The position numbers were made by a program, and so were the translations under genes. 64,000 nucleotides of DNA from Pantoea anthophila. GTDB lineage: Bacteria > Pseudomonadota > Gammaproteobacteria > Enterobacterales > Enterobacteriaceae. The notes beneath the pieces are model-generated. The model searched no databases and was not told the DNA's origin. It was given only the letters and a program-made list of their open reading frames with translations. Positions 1 through 8,974 of this stretch are shown in pieces (position 1 is the first letter of the stretch; the number at the start of each line of letters is the position of its first letter). Location of the stretch: the NCBI RefSeq assembly GCF_006494375.1, contig NZ_VHIZ01000064.1:62001-126000 (forward strand), in the 5' to 3' direction.

Positions 1-1507
1 AGCTGATAAAGGTCGGGATGAGGGTGCCGCAGTGGTCATAGATCAGCGTCTGCATGTCGCCATACATCTGCTTGCGCTTCGCCTGATCGCGTTCCCCCCG
101 TGCCGCCACCACCAGCTGGTCAAACTGCGGATTCTTCCAGCCCGATTCGTTGCTCGGCGCGGTAGAGAGATAAAACTGTGAGAAGAGCATGTCGAGCGTC
201 GGACGCGGGTTTATCGAGCCATATCCCACGGGATCTTTAGTCCAGTGCGACGACCAGTAGCCGTCATACGGCACACGTCGCACTTTGATGTTGAGCCCGG
301 CCCCGCGCGCAATCTGCTGGATCATCTGACCGCCTTCGGTTGCCCCTTCAATGTTGGGCGTGGTTACGATCTCCACCGTTGACCCGGCCATCCCGGCTTT
401 TTTGATGTGGAATTTCGCCTTTTCCACATCCAGCGGGCGCGGTTTCAGGTCGGCATTGTAGAGCGGATGCCACGGTGGCACCGGGGTGTCATTACTGACG
501 TCGCCGTAGCCCTGCAGGACCGTTTTCACCAGCATTTCGCGCGGCTGCAGATATTTCATCGCCAGCACAAAATCTTCGTTGCTTCCCGGCTTCACGTCGG
601 TGCGAATAATCAGGTTGGTGTACATCCCCGATTTACTCTCCAGCACGCCGAAGTCGCTGCTGGCTTTGATGCGCTTGCAGTCGGCGGCGGTCATGGCCGC
701 GACGATCTGCAGATCGCCCGACATCAGCGCATTAACGCGCGCGGCACCGTCGGTGACGCCTATCAGCTCCACTTCATCCAGGTGCGGCAGGCCCGGCTTG
801 TAATAGTTGGGATTTTTCGTGCCGATGGCGCGCACGCCGGGCATAAAGGCTTTGCAGATGAACGGCCCGGTGCCGATCCCTTTGCTGAAATCTTTGGTGC
901 CATCCTGCACGATTAAAAACGGCGGCGTGGCCAGCATGTAAGGGACATCGAAGTTGGCGCTGTTCAGCTCCAGCAGCACCTCATTGTCACTGACCGCGGT
1001 GAAGGTTTTGAACTGGTCGGCCAGCTTGAAAGCGATGGAGGCGATAGCCGGATCTTTGTGGCGGCTGAGTGAGTAGATGACATCTTTGGCGGTCAGCGGT
1101 TTGCCGTCATGGAAGGTCACGCCCTTGCGCAGCTTAATATGCCAGCTGACGCCATCGCCCGACTCCACCGATTCCGCCAGGGCCGGTTGCACCATCAGAT
1201 TTTTATCCAGCTCGGTCAGGCCGCTGTAAAACATAAACTGGCGGGTATAGTCGGCGCTGTTGTTACTTTTGGCCGGGTCGAGCGTGTCGGTGGCCGACGC
1301 ATTCGACATCGCCGCGCGCAGTTTACCGCCCTTCACGGGCTTATCGTCCGCCTGTGCTGCCCCGGAAAAACCGATCAGGCCGCTGCTCATCACCGCACCC
1401 GCGGAGAGGATTTTCATCAGGCTGCGGCGTGACAGTGTGCCTTCAGTGATCATGCGCGTCAGTGCCGGATTTACCGCATCAGCGTCGTTATTATCAAATT
1501 TACTCAT
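1..1507 (-). CDS. ABC transporter substrate-binding protein, family 5 (peptide type), 3' end outside window
   Basis: About 502 codons are visible, read leftwards from an ATG at 1507 and still open at base 1; the usual family length is about 530, so only the last few dozen residues are missing. The N-terminus is long (about 50 residues) and carries a twin-arginine motif, SRRSLMK near residue 26, followed by a small hydrophobic stretch ending AAQA. It is therefore predicted to be exported folded by the Tat system, which is uncommon in this family. The body has the family-5 pattern (DTLDPAKS early, SWHIKLRKGVTFHDGKPLTAKDV). It is the last gene seen in the operon with the FAD oxidase, HAD hydrolase and aldehyde dehydrogenase, 81 bp after the oxidase stop. 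The ligand is unknown; a peptide-like or amine compound fits the neighbours. Confidence 0.85.
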   Translation of the reverse strand, partial: MSKFDNNDADAVNPALTRMITEGTLSRRSLMKILSAGAVMSSGLIGFSGAAQADDKPVKGGKLRAAMSNASATDTLDPAKSNNSADYTRQFMFYSGLTELDKNLMVQPALAESVESGDGVSWHIKLRKGVTFHDGKPLTAKDVIYSLSRHKDPAIASIAFKLADQFKTFTAVSDNEVLLELNSANFDVPYMLATPPFLIVQDGTKDFSKGIGTGPFICKAFMPGVRAIGTKNPNYYKPGLPHLDEVELIGVTDGAARVNALMSGDLQIVAAMTAADCKRIKASSDFGVLESKSGMYTNLIIRTDVKPGSNEDFVLAMKYLQPREMLVKTVLQGYGDVSNDTPVPPWHPLYNADLKPRPLDVEKAKFHIKKAGMAGSTVEIVTTPNIEGATEGGQMIQQIARGAGLNIKVRRVPYDGYWSSHWTKDPVGYGSINPRPTLDMLFSQFYLSTAPSNESGWKNPQFDQLVVAARGERDQAKRKQMYGDMQTLIYDHCGTLIPTFIS

Positions 1508-1588
1508 CTCTGTACCCTCAATAGTCAGGCGAACCGGGGATCATTTTCTTACGGTGCTGGCAACCTGGCAGCCAGCCTCCGACGGGGG

Positions 1589-2866
1589 TTATGAAAGGCG
1601 ATCCTTTGCTTTGTAATAGAGTCCTGCGAGCGGTAAAAACCATGGCTTACCGTGATAACCTGGCAGCGCGGGCCATGTCTCACGCTGCCAGGGATTGTCC
1701 GTCGCTTTTTCAGCCAGCAGGTCGGCCATGACCCGCCCCATCCAGACCGACATCTGGGTGCCGTGACCGCTGTAGCCCAGCGAGTAGAAAACGCCATCCT
1801 GTTCACCGGCGTGAGGCAGACGGTCGGCCGTCATATCGACCATGCCGCCCCAGCAGTAGTCCACCTGCGCCTGGCCGAGCTGGGGCAGCATCTGCGTCAT
1901 CGCCCGGCGCAGGATCTCGCCACTGCGGGAGTCTGAGGTGGGATTGCTGACCGCAAACCGGGCGCGCCCGCCAAACACCAGCCGGCGATCGGCGGTGGTG
2001 CGGAAGTAGTTGCCGATATTCAGGGAGGTGACGTAGGTGCGGTCCTGCGGCAGCACCTGTTGCAGCAGCGCCGGGGCCAGCGCTTCCGTCACCACAATAA
2101 AGCTGCCGACCGGCACGATGCGGCGCTGAAACCAGGGAAAGGGACCGACGTTGGAGCAGCCGGTCGCCATCAGCACCTTATCTGCCAGCAGCGTGCCCTG
2201 CGCGGTGTGGACCCGGTGCTGATACCCCTTCAGCCGCTCTAATTTCGTCACGGCGTGATGGGGGAAAATTTTTGCGCCGCTGCGGGCGGCCGCTTCGGCC
2301 AGACCAACTCCAAACTTGCCCATGTGCATCTGACCGCCACGCTGCTGCAGCAGGCCACCGTGAAAGTCATCGCTGGCGATCTCGTCACGCACCGCCGTTT
2401 TGTCGAGCAGGGCGATCTCCGGGTCAACGGTGCGGCGCATCAGTTCATAAGCCTCCCGCAACCCGGCCATATGTGACGCTTTGCTGGCGAGCTTCAGCTT
2501 GCCGCACAGCCGGAAGTCGCAGTCGATCGCTTCGTCCTGGATCAGCTGCCGCACATAGCTCACGGCATCGTCAAACGCCCGGTAGAAGCGGCTGGCCTGC
2601 TCCAGGCCCTGACTGGCTACCAGCGCGGCGAAGTTCTGCGCCACACCGGTGTTGCAGTGGCCACCGTTGCGCGCCGACGCCTGGCTCATGACCTCGCCAC
2701 TCTCCAGCAGCACAACGCTGATCCCGCTGCGCGCCAGGCTGAGCGCCGCCGAGACGCCGGTGAAGCCGCCGCCGATCACCACCACGTCAGCGTGGGCTGG
2801 CAGCGGTTCGCGGGCGGCACCGGTAAAGGCGGGAGCCGTGGCCTGCCAGAACGATTCCAGTTTCAT
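1589..2866 (-). CDS. FAD-dependent amine/amino-acid oxidoreductase (DAO family, PuuB-like)
   Basis: This 425-residue protein has an N-terminal Rossmann dinucleotide motif GGGFTG (residues 32-37) with the ribose-binding Glu at 55, then ARNGGH at 65-70, a hallmark of gamma-glutamylputrescine oxidase and similar DadA/PuuB flavoenzymes. A C-terminal substrate-domain signature (YSLGYSGHGTQMS) is also present. The family oxidises a C-N bond to an imine that hydrolyses to aldehyde plus amine or ammonia. The gene lies 9 bp after a HAD hydrolase and downstream of an aldehyde dehydrogenase, so the operon could oxidise an amine to an acid. The real substrate cannot be read from sequence. Cytoplasmic; no signal peptide. 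Confidence 0.85.
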   Translation of the reverse strand: MKLESFWQATAPAFTGAAREPLPAHADVVVIGGGFTGVSAALSLARSGISVVLLESGEVMSQASARNGGHCNTGVAQNFAALVASQGLEQASRFYRAFDDAVSYVRQLIQDEAIDCDFRLCGKLKLASKASHMAGLREAYELMRRTVDPEIALLDKTAVRDEIASDDFHGGLLQQRGGQMHMGKFGVGLAEAAARSGAKIFPHHAVTKLERLKGYQHRVHTAQGTLLADKVLMATGCSNVGPFPWFQRRIVPVGSFIVVTEALAPALLQQVLPQDRTYVTSLNIGNYFRTTADRRLVFGGRARFAVSNPTSDSRSGEILRRAMTQMLPQLGQAQVDYCWGGMVDMTADRLPHAGEQDGVFYSLGYSGHGTQMSVWMGRVMADLLAEKATDNPWQRETWPALPGYHGKPWFLPLAGLYYKAKDRLS

Positions 2867-2875
2867 GGGGGTTCC

Positions 2876-3544
2876 TCAGAGTCCGACGACGCCAGGCAGG
2901 CCGCCGATGTCGTTGATTTCGGTGTACCCGTAGTAGGGGTTTGCCGGCTCATGGCCGCGATTGACCCAGACTTTGTTTTTGATGCCGAGATCGTGTGCGG
3001 TCATCAGGTCATAGCGGAAACTGGAGGAGACGTGCAGGATCTCCTCCGGGCCGCAGCCGAGCTTATCCAGCATGTACTCGAAGCCCTTCATCTGCGGTTT
3101 GTAGGCACCCGCCTCTTCCGCCGTAATGGTCATGTGAATGGGCGCGCCCAGACGCGGGATATGATGCGGGATCAGATCTTTCATTGAGTTGGTAAGCAGC
3201 ACGAGCGGAAACGCTTCGGCGACTTTCGCCAGACCGGCCGGCACGTCGGGATGCGGGCCCCAGCTCGCGCAGTCGGTGTAGATAAAGTCGCTGTCGGCTT
3301 TCTCCCAGCGAACACCCCATTTTTTACAGGTGCGCTGAATCGCATTGCTGACCACGTCGTAGTAGGGTTTCCATGCGCCCAGCACTTCATCCAGCCGGTA
3401 GGCTGAAAAGTCCCGGGTAAAGGCGTCCATGTCGGCCGGGTCGACGCGGTCGCTGAAACAGCGCTGCGCGGCGCCGGCCATATCGAAGCGAATCAGCGTG
3501 CCGTAACAGTCGAACGTGATAAATTTCGGTTTAAACAGAGCCAT
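2876..3544 (-). CDS. HAD-superfamily hydrolase, haloacid dehalogenase type II
   Basis: This 222-residue protein carries the HAD motifs in order: the nucleophile loop FDCYGTL with Asp12, LLTNS at 116-120, the motif III Lys in AYKP (149), and a motif IV region SSSFRYDLMTAHDLG at 173-187. Type II haloacid dehalogenases use the aspartate to displace halide from 2-haloacids, but many annotated members act as phosphatases or have unknown substrates. The gene is 28 bp downstream of an aldehyde dehydrogenase and 9 bp upstream of an amine oxidase, in one leftward operon. That context favours a catabolic step on a nitrogenous substrate rather than detoxification of a halogenated one. Length is normal. 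Confidence 0.8.
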   Translation of the reverse strand: MALFKPKFITFDCYGTLIRFDMAGAAQRCFSDRVDPADMDAFTRDFSAYRLDEVLGAWKPYYDVVSNAIQRTCKKWGVRWEKADSDFIYTDCASWGPHPDVPAGLAKVAEAFPLVLLTNSMKDLIPHHIPRLGAPIHMTITAEEAGAYKPQMKGFEYMLDKLGCGPEEILHVSSSFRYDLMTAHDLGIKNKVWVNRGHEPANPYYGYTEINDIGGLPGVVGL

Positions 3545-3572
3545 GTCACACCCTCATAGTCGTCAGTTGTGC

Positions 3573-5042
3573 TTAGAAATCGATAAGAACGCTCTTCTGG
3601 CGCTGGCAGGCCTGAAACGCCTGACGCCCTAAATCTTTACCAATGCCGGAGCCGAGAAAGCCGCCGGTGGGGATGATGAAGTCGCCGGAGCGGCCATAGC
3701 GGTTGATCCAGACGGTGCCGGCGTCAATGGCGCGCAAGGAGCGCAGCGCACGCGGCAGGCTCAGCGTGTGCACCCCGGCACAGAGGCCGTAGATCGCATG
3801 TGCCGCCATCGCCAGTCCCTGCTCTTCATCATCAAAGGTCTGCACCGTCAGCACCGGGCCAAAGATCTCCTGCTGCACCGCCGGGTTATCCTGGGTGACG
3901 TGGCTGAGCAGCGTAGGCTGCCAGAACCAGCCCTCGTCGGTGTCGGCAAAACGCGCACCGCCAACAATCACCTCGGCGCCCTGCGCTTTCGCCGCTTCAA
4001 TGACCGAGCTGACTTTGTTGCCCTGGCGCGCATCAATCAGCGGCGCGTAGCGGCTGCTCTCCTGCCAGGTGACGCCCGGTTTCACTTCCCGGCAGAGCTG
4101 CGCCAGCCGCTCAACCAGCGGTTCGGCGATGTTGCGCTGCACAATCAGGCGGGTGCCCGCCACACAGGCCTGACCGCCGTTAGCGGTGAAGCCGCGCAGA
4201 ATGCGCTGGGCCAGCACCTCAGTGTCGCCTGCATCATCAAAGACCAGCTGCGGACTTTTGCCTCCCAGCTCCAGCGTGACCGGTTTCATACCGAACTGTG
4301 CCGCGTCGCTCATGATGCGTGCACCGGTCTGCGTCGAGCCGGTAAACGACACTTTGCGCACCAGCGGGTGTTTCACCAGCGCACTGCCGGTGACCGCCCC
4401 ACTGCCCTGCACGATGTTCAGCACCCCGGCCGGTAAGCCCGCCTGAATCGCCAGTTCGGCCATGCGCACGGTGGAGAACGGCGTCAGTTCAGACGGCTTC
4501 AGCACCACCGCATTGCCCGCCGCCAGCGCCGGACCGCATTTCCACGACGCCATCGACAACGGGAAATTCCACGGGGTAATCGCGCCAATCACGCCATAGG
4601 GTTCAGCGATCAGCATGCCGAGGCTGCTGTCGCGGGTGGGAAAGAGATCGCCGCTGTATTTGTCGGCGCATTCGGCATAGAAGCGAATCGCTTCGGCCGT
4701 GAAAGGGATTTCGTGCTGCACCACGTCGCTGATGGGTCGGGTCGACCCCAGCGCTTCCAGCTGGGCCAGCAGGGGATCCTGCTCTATCAGATCTGCCCAG
4801 CGACGCAGAACCCGGCCACGTTCCCGTGGCGCGCAGCCTGACCAGCCGCTGGTTTTCAGCGCCTGATGCGCCACGGTCACGGCGTGATCGACATCTTCTG
4901 GCGTGGCGTCCCGTAGCTGCGCATAGACCCGGCCGTCTGAGGGGCGTTTAACCTCAGACAGGGCACCCTGGCCTTGCACGTGCTGGCCGCCAATATAATG
5001 GCCAGCCGGAAGAGAAACGTTTTCAGGGTCGAAACTTAACAT
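3573..5042 (-). CDS. NAD(P)-dependent aldehyde dehydrogenase
   Basis: This 489-residue aldehyde dehydrogenase has the full catalytic set: the oxyanion Asn159 in TPWNF, the general base Glu258 in LELGGKSP and the nucleophile Cys293 in [10 protein letters not shown]. It oxidises an aldehyde to the acid with NAD(P). It is the first gene of the leftward operon that continues with the HAD hydrolase, FAD oxidase and Tat-exported binding protein, so its likely substrate is the aldehyde released by the oxidase. Sequence around the cysteine does not identify a named subfamily (betaine, gamma-glutamyl-gamma-aminobutyraldehyde or other). The 446 bp upstream is the probable promoter region. Confidence 0.88.
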   Translation of the reverse strand: MLSFDPENVSLPAGHYIGGQHVQGQGALSEVKRPSDGRVYAQLRDATPEDVDHAVTVAHQALKTSGWSGCAPRERGRVLRRWADLIEQDPLLAQLEALGSTRPISDVVQHEIPFTAEAIRFYAECADKYSGDLFPTRDSSLGMLIAEPYGVIGAITPWNFPLSMASWKCGPALAAGNAVVLKPSELTPFSTVRMAELAIQAGLPAGVLNIVQGSGAVTGSALVKHPLVRKVSFTGSTQTGARIMSDAAQFGMKPVTLELGGKSPQLVFDDAGDTEVLAQRILRGFTANGGQACVAGTRLIVQRNIAEPLVERLAQLCREVKPGVTWQESSRYAPLIDARQGNKVSSVIEAAKAQGAEVIVGGARFADTDEGWFWQPTLLSHVTQDNPAVQQEIFGPVLTVQTFDDEEQGLAMAAHAIYGLCAGVHTLSLPRALRSLRAIDAGTVWINRYGRSGDFIIPTGGFLGSGIGKDLGRQAFQACQRQKSVLIDF

Positions 5043-5437
5043 GGAATAATTCCTTATTTGTTACACCCATCAGTTGCTGGTTAATTTGTTTTTTCAGCCG
5101 CCGATTTCTGCGCGGGTAATAAGCTAATGCAGAAAGTATGCCAGCCGGGCAAAAAATAAAAATGCGTTTAAAACAGCGCAAAAAAATTTTCTGCCGTATT
5201 GCCGGATGATTTTTTGCGGAATTGCCGAACAATTAAACAGATGATTTACTTCACAAAAATCCTGCGCTCTGCTGGTGCAGCCTGCACGCAAATTGCACCA
5301 AAGCGGATATTCCGGGCAAGGCGGGTGATTAACTGAAGCCTGCCCCGCCGGTTTACTGACGCGCGTCACATCCCGAATCATTTCTTATGTTTTAAACCTG
5401 ACACTTTGACGTCGAAAAAAATTATCCGGAATCGCCG
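5043..5437. other. intergenic region upstream of the aldehyde dehydrogenase operon
   Basis: No convincing gene is seen in this stretch. It is AT-richer than the flanking genes near 5140-5260 and must hold the promoter of the leftward aldehyde dehydrogenase operon. Short open frames on the minus strand (5023-5232, 5124-5381) are compositionally unlike genes and have no ribosome-binding site. Confidence 0.5.
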
Positions 5438-5475
5438 CCAAAAAAAACGCCAGCCGGACAACCCGGCTGGCGTTT
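5438..5475 (-). terminator. Rho-independent terminator of the succinate-semialdehyde-type dehydrogenase
   Basis: A 13-bp perfect stem (aaacgccagccgg and its complement at 5445-5457 / 5463-5475) with a five-base loop is followed, reading leftwards, by a run of T. It lies 13 bp after the dehydrogenase stop, so the dehydrogenase is probably its own transcription unit. Confidence 0.85.
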
Positions 5476-5488
5476 AATTACTCTTTAT

Positions 5489-6946
5489 TCACAGACTGCC
5501 GATATGAAACGTTTTTTGTTCCAGATATTCGTCAATGCCGTAACGTGATCCTTCCCGGCCAATGCCGGAGAGTTTCACGCCGCCAAAGGGAGCCACTTCC
5601 AGTGAGATCGCACCGGTATTGAAGCCGACCATCCCGAACTCCAGCGCTTCCGCGACCCGCCACGCCCGCCGGATGTTTTCGGTAAAGAAGTAGGCCCCCA
5701 GACCATAGGGCGTGTTATTCGCCATGGCGATCGCCTCCTCTTCACTGTCAAAAATAAACAGCGGCGCGACCGGGCCAAAGGTCTCCTCATGTGCGATGCG
5801 CATCGAGGCGGTCACCTCACCCAGAACCGTAGGCTGAACAAAGGTGCCGTTGCCCTGGCTGATGCCGCCGGTCAGCAGGGTGGCGCCCTGGCTCAGCGCA
5901 TCATCAATGTGACCATTCACTTTTTCCACCGCGCGGTCATTGATGAGCGGGCCGATGGTGCTGTCAGGCGCAAAACCATCGCCCACTTTCAGCGTGGCGA
6001 CCGCCTCCAGCAGTCGTGCGGTAAAGCGTGCATAGATGCTGCGCTGCACCAGAATGCGGTTGGCGCAGACGCAGGTCTGTCCGGCGTTGCGAAATTTGCT
6101 GAGCATGACCCCGGCCACCGCAACCTCAATATCGGCATCCTCAAAGACAATCAGCGGTGCGTTTCCGCCCAGCTCCAGACTCAGGCGTTTGATGCTGTCG
6201 GCACTCTGCTGCATCAGTAACTGCCCGATCCGGGTAGAGCCGGTAAAGGAGATTTTGCGCACCGTGCGGCTCCCGGTCAGGGCCGCGCCAATCTCCGTGG
6301 GCAGGCCGGTTACTACCTGCAAAACCCCGGACGGGAAACCGGCGCGCTCTGCCAGCACGGCCAGCGCCAGCGCGGAGAGCGGCGTCAGTTCTGAAGGTTT
6401 GACGATGATCGGACAGCCAGCCGCCAGCGCAGGGGCCACCTTGCGGGTGATCATCGCAATCGGGAAATTCCACGGCGTAATCGCGGCGGCCACGCCGACC
6501 GGCTGTTTCAGCACCAGAATGCGGCGGTCCTCGCTGGGCGCGGGAATGGTATCGCCATAAATGCGGCGCGCCTCTTCGGCGAACCATTTCACGAAGCTGG
6601 CCCCGTACAGCACTTCCCCTCTGGCTTCTGCCAGCGGTTTACCCTGTTCGGCGGTCATGATGATTGCCAGGTCATCGGCATTCTCAATAATCAGCTGATG
6701 CCACTTCTCCAGCAGCGCGGCACGGCTGGCATTGGGCGTCCTGCCCCAGCTGATGCGTACCGTTTCCGCATAAGCAATGGCCTGCTCCGTTTCGGCGTAT
6801 CCCAGCGCCGGGATCGTCGCCAGCGTTTCACCCGTGGCGGGATTGGTAACCGGCAGCGTGGCCCCCTGCTGCGCATCCTGCCAGCATCCGGCAAACAGCG
6901 CCTGCTGGCGCAGCAGATCGCTGTCGTTGAGTTGAAGTTGCGACAT
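5489..6946 (-). CDS. NAD(P)-dependent succinate-semialdehyde dehydrogenase family protein
   Basis: This 485-residue aldehyde dehydrogenase belongs to the GabD/SSADH branch: KPLAEARGEV near 103, TPWNFPIAMITRK with Asn160, LELGGNAP with Glu258, and the nucleophile Cys292 in NAGQTCVCANR. The second Cys two residues later (CVC) is the redox-switch pattern common in GabD. The expected reaction is succinate semialdehyde to succinate, feeding the TCA cycle from GABA-like compounds. The gene is flanked by its own terminator and separated from the other aldehyde dehydrogenase, and no gabT or gabP is beside it. It may complement the neighbouring amine-oxidation operon; that link is inferred from position only. 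Confidence 0.85.
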   Translation of the reverse strand: MSQLQLNDSDLLRQQALFAGCWQDAQQGATLPVTNPATGETLATIPALGYAETEQAIAYAETVRISWGRTPNASRAALLEKWHQLIIENADDLAIIMTAEQGKPLAEARGEVLYGASFVKWFAEEARRIYGDTIPAPSEDRRILVLKQPVGVAAAITPWNFPIAMITRKVAPALAAGCPIIVKPSELTPLSALALAVLAERAGFPSGVLQVVTGLPTEIGAALTGSRTVRKISFTGSTRIGQLLMQQSADSIKRLSLELGGNAPLIVFEDADIEVAVAGVMLSKFRNAGQTCVCANRILVQRSIYARFTARLLEAVATLKVGDGFAPDSTIGPLINDRAVEKVNGHIDDALSQGATLLTGGISQGNGTFVQPTVLGEVTASMRIAHEETFGPVAPLFIFDSEEEAIAMANNTPYGLGAYFFTENIRRAWRVAEALEFGMVGFNTGAISLEVAPFGGVKLSGIGREGSRYGIDEYLEQKTFHIGSL

Positions 6947-7106
6947 AACATCCCCCTGTAGTGAGCTGCTTCCACTTTATCGCGCCCGGTGAGTGCAGGA
7001 TGTTGTTTCAGGGTGAGAGAGAGGCTGGCGAAGAGGTTTTAAGCAGGCTTTCGAAATTTTATGCCGTGGGGGAAACCCGGCGCATCCTGCCGGATGCGCG
7101 GAGTGA

Positions 7107-8066
7107 TTAAATCTGGAAGTCGATAACCGGCTCGTCGTCGCTGCTGTACGAGAGCGCCTGACGCTTGATCTCCTCCAGTGACAGGTTAGCGTTGCAGAGT
7201 TCCAGGAACTGCCAGACATAGTTGCGTTGCAGCTGACCGCGCTTCAGGCCTAGCCAGACGGTACTGGCATCGAACAGATGGGTGGCATCAATGCGCACCA
7301 GCTCTTCACTCTCTTCGGTTTCACACGCCTGGTCGGCCAGAATCCCGACGCCTAATCCGAGCTTAACGTAAGTTTTCACCACGTCGGAGTCCTGAGCGCT
7401 GAGTACGATGTCCGGTTTCAGACCGGCGCTCTGGAAGGCGCGATCCACCCGGGAACGGCCGGTAATGCCCTGCCGGTAGGTAATAAGGGGATGGCGGCTG
7501 AGGGTGCTCAGCGAAACGGGCTGGTTCTGCACCAGCTCATGCCCTTTCGGCACCAGTAAGGCGTGGTGCCAGCTGAACCAGGGAAAGGCCGCCAGGCTGC
7601 TGTTGTTAACCAGCATCTCACTGGCGATGCCGACATCTGCCTCTCCCGCCAGCAGCATCGATACAATCTCCTGCGGGGAGCCCTGATTGAGTTCCAGCCG
7701 GACATTCGGATAGAGCTGGCGAAACGCTTTGATGATCTTCGGCAGGCTGTAGCGCGCCTGAGTATGGGTGGTGGCGATCGTGAGGATACCGCTGGTTTCA
7801 TTGGTAAACACATCGGCCAGGCGGCGGACTTTACCCGCCTCATCCAGGATGCGTTCGGCAATGGTCAGCAGCGCCTTACCCGGCTCGGTCATCCCCAGCA
7901 GACGTTTACCGCGGCGGATAAAGATCTCCACGCCAAGTTCATCTTCCAGATCCCGGATGTGCCGACTCACACCCGACTGGGAGGTAAAGAGCGTGTTAGC
8001 GACTTCCGTTAAATTAAATTCACAGCGGGCCGCCTCGCGGATAATTTTAAGCTGCTGGAAATTCAC
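7107..8066 (-). CDS. cbl: LysR-type regulator Cbl (CysB-like)
   Basis: This 319-residue regulator matches E. coli Cbl almost throughout. The winged helix-turn-helix covers 18-45 (NLTEVANTLFTSQSGVSRHI), and the CysB/Cbl effector-pocket signature TTHTQARY is at 99-106. Other shared blocks are ITYRQGITGRSR and SAQDSDVVKTYVKLGLG, with WLGLKRGQLQRNYVW near the end. Cbl activates genes for use of organosulfur compounds such as taurine and alkanesulfonates when sulfate is scarce. The neighbouring nac keeps the E. coli order, but the two genes are split here by about 900 bp of repeat DNA. The presence of a sulfur-limitation regulator a few kb from a probable organosulfur cluster (15789-26355) is suggestive, though control of that cluster is not shown. 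Confidence 0.93.
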   Translation of the reverse strand: MNFQQLKIIREAARCEFNLTEVANTLFTSQSGVSRHIRDLEDELGVEIFIRRGKRLLGMTEPGKALLTIAERILDEAGKVRRLADVFTNETSGILTIATTHTQARYSLPKIIKAFRQLYPNVRLELNQGSPQEIVSMLLAGEADVGIASEMLVNNSSLAAFPWFSWHHALLVPKGHELVQNQPVSLSTLSRHPLITYRQGITGRSRVDRAFQSAGLKPDIVLSAQDSDVVKTYVKLGLGVGILADQACETEESEELVRIDATHLFDASTVWLGLKRGQLQRNYVWQFLELCNANLSLEEIKRQALSYSSDDEPVIDFQI

Positions 8067-8974
8067 GGTATTTACCTCCCTTTACATAATCTGATTCTGT
8101 GATGGTAAGAACTATTATTGATAACGGGAAATACTAAAAAATTTGGGTTTATGACTTTAGGGAATAAAGGGGTGGGGTTGTTCGTTGCGTGAATGCGGTG
8201 AGAAGATTGGCCTGGCAGGCCGGGCTTTAAGGGGGTTCGTTGCGCGAGCGGGCGCTGGGAGGGCTTGCAGCAAACGGGCTATGAGAGGGTTTCGTTCGCC
8301 GGGTAAACCGGGCAGTTTCAGTTTCGCCTCTGCAGGCGACCGACAAGGGGGCGCCAGTCGCCGCGCCCCCTTGACCCCGCGCTCCGGCCTGCCTCACCGC
8401 CGCTTCGCGGTCCCTTCGCTTCTTCCGGATTTCTCACGGACCGGCAGGACGCGCCATCCCTGGCGCGAACCCGCCTCTTCGCGACATCCCTGTCGCTCGT
8501 CCTGAAATCCCTCATCCGCTCAGCGGCTCAGACGGCCTCCCTCCCCGCTGTTAACTTTTCTATCTATCTGGCTCTCATATCGCGATGCGTTTAGGAGACT
8601 GCTTTAGCCTTCAGGCCAGCAGACAATGCTTCACATCAGAAAATAGAAGATTTCAAAGGCGGGGGAGAGGCATCCGGCGCGCTGAGGAGCAACCGGAGGC
8701 GAGGATGAGCCGACAGGACGTCAGCGAAAGGACGGCACGAGCCAGGGATGGCGAGTCCGGACGGTCCGTCGGCCGCAGGGCGTGACGAAGGTACCCCGCA
8801 ACGCGGGGCGCGGAGGCTGCCGGACGCCGGGATTGTTAAGGGGCGGGCGTCCGCCCCTTGACGCGTCCGCCTGCACGGGCAGGCTGAAACTCCCTCACGC
8901 CTGGCAGGCGAAACCCTCTCAGAGCCGGCCCACCGCCAGGTGAAAACGCCCCGCGCCTGGCAGGCCCCCCAGTA
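8067..8974. repeat. GC-rich non-coding element with large imperfect inverted repeats between cbl and nac
   Basis: About 900 bp without a credible gene. Two arms of about 68 bp at 8436-8504 and 8702-8769 align as inverted repeats, sharing the 12-bp core gccatccctggc and flanking blocks such as the cctgtcg stretch. Outside each arm is a strong local hairpin: 8344-8373 (caagggggcg / cgcccccttg) and 8838-8859 (aaggggcgg / ccgcccctt). The centre (8540-8660) is AT-richer. The phrase cctggcaggc recurs at the edges. The arrangement resembles dispersed intergenic repeats seen in Erwinia and Pantoea genomes, but I cannot assign it to a named family. It displaces the cbl promoter from its usual position directly after nac. 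Confidence 0.7.

Noticed and set aside
8185..8785. short open frames in the cbl-nac spacer
   Set aside because: The frames on both strands are produced by GC-rich inverted repeats, are rich in Arg, Pro and Ser, and have no ribosome-binding site.
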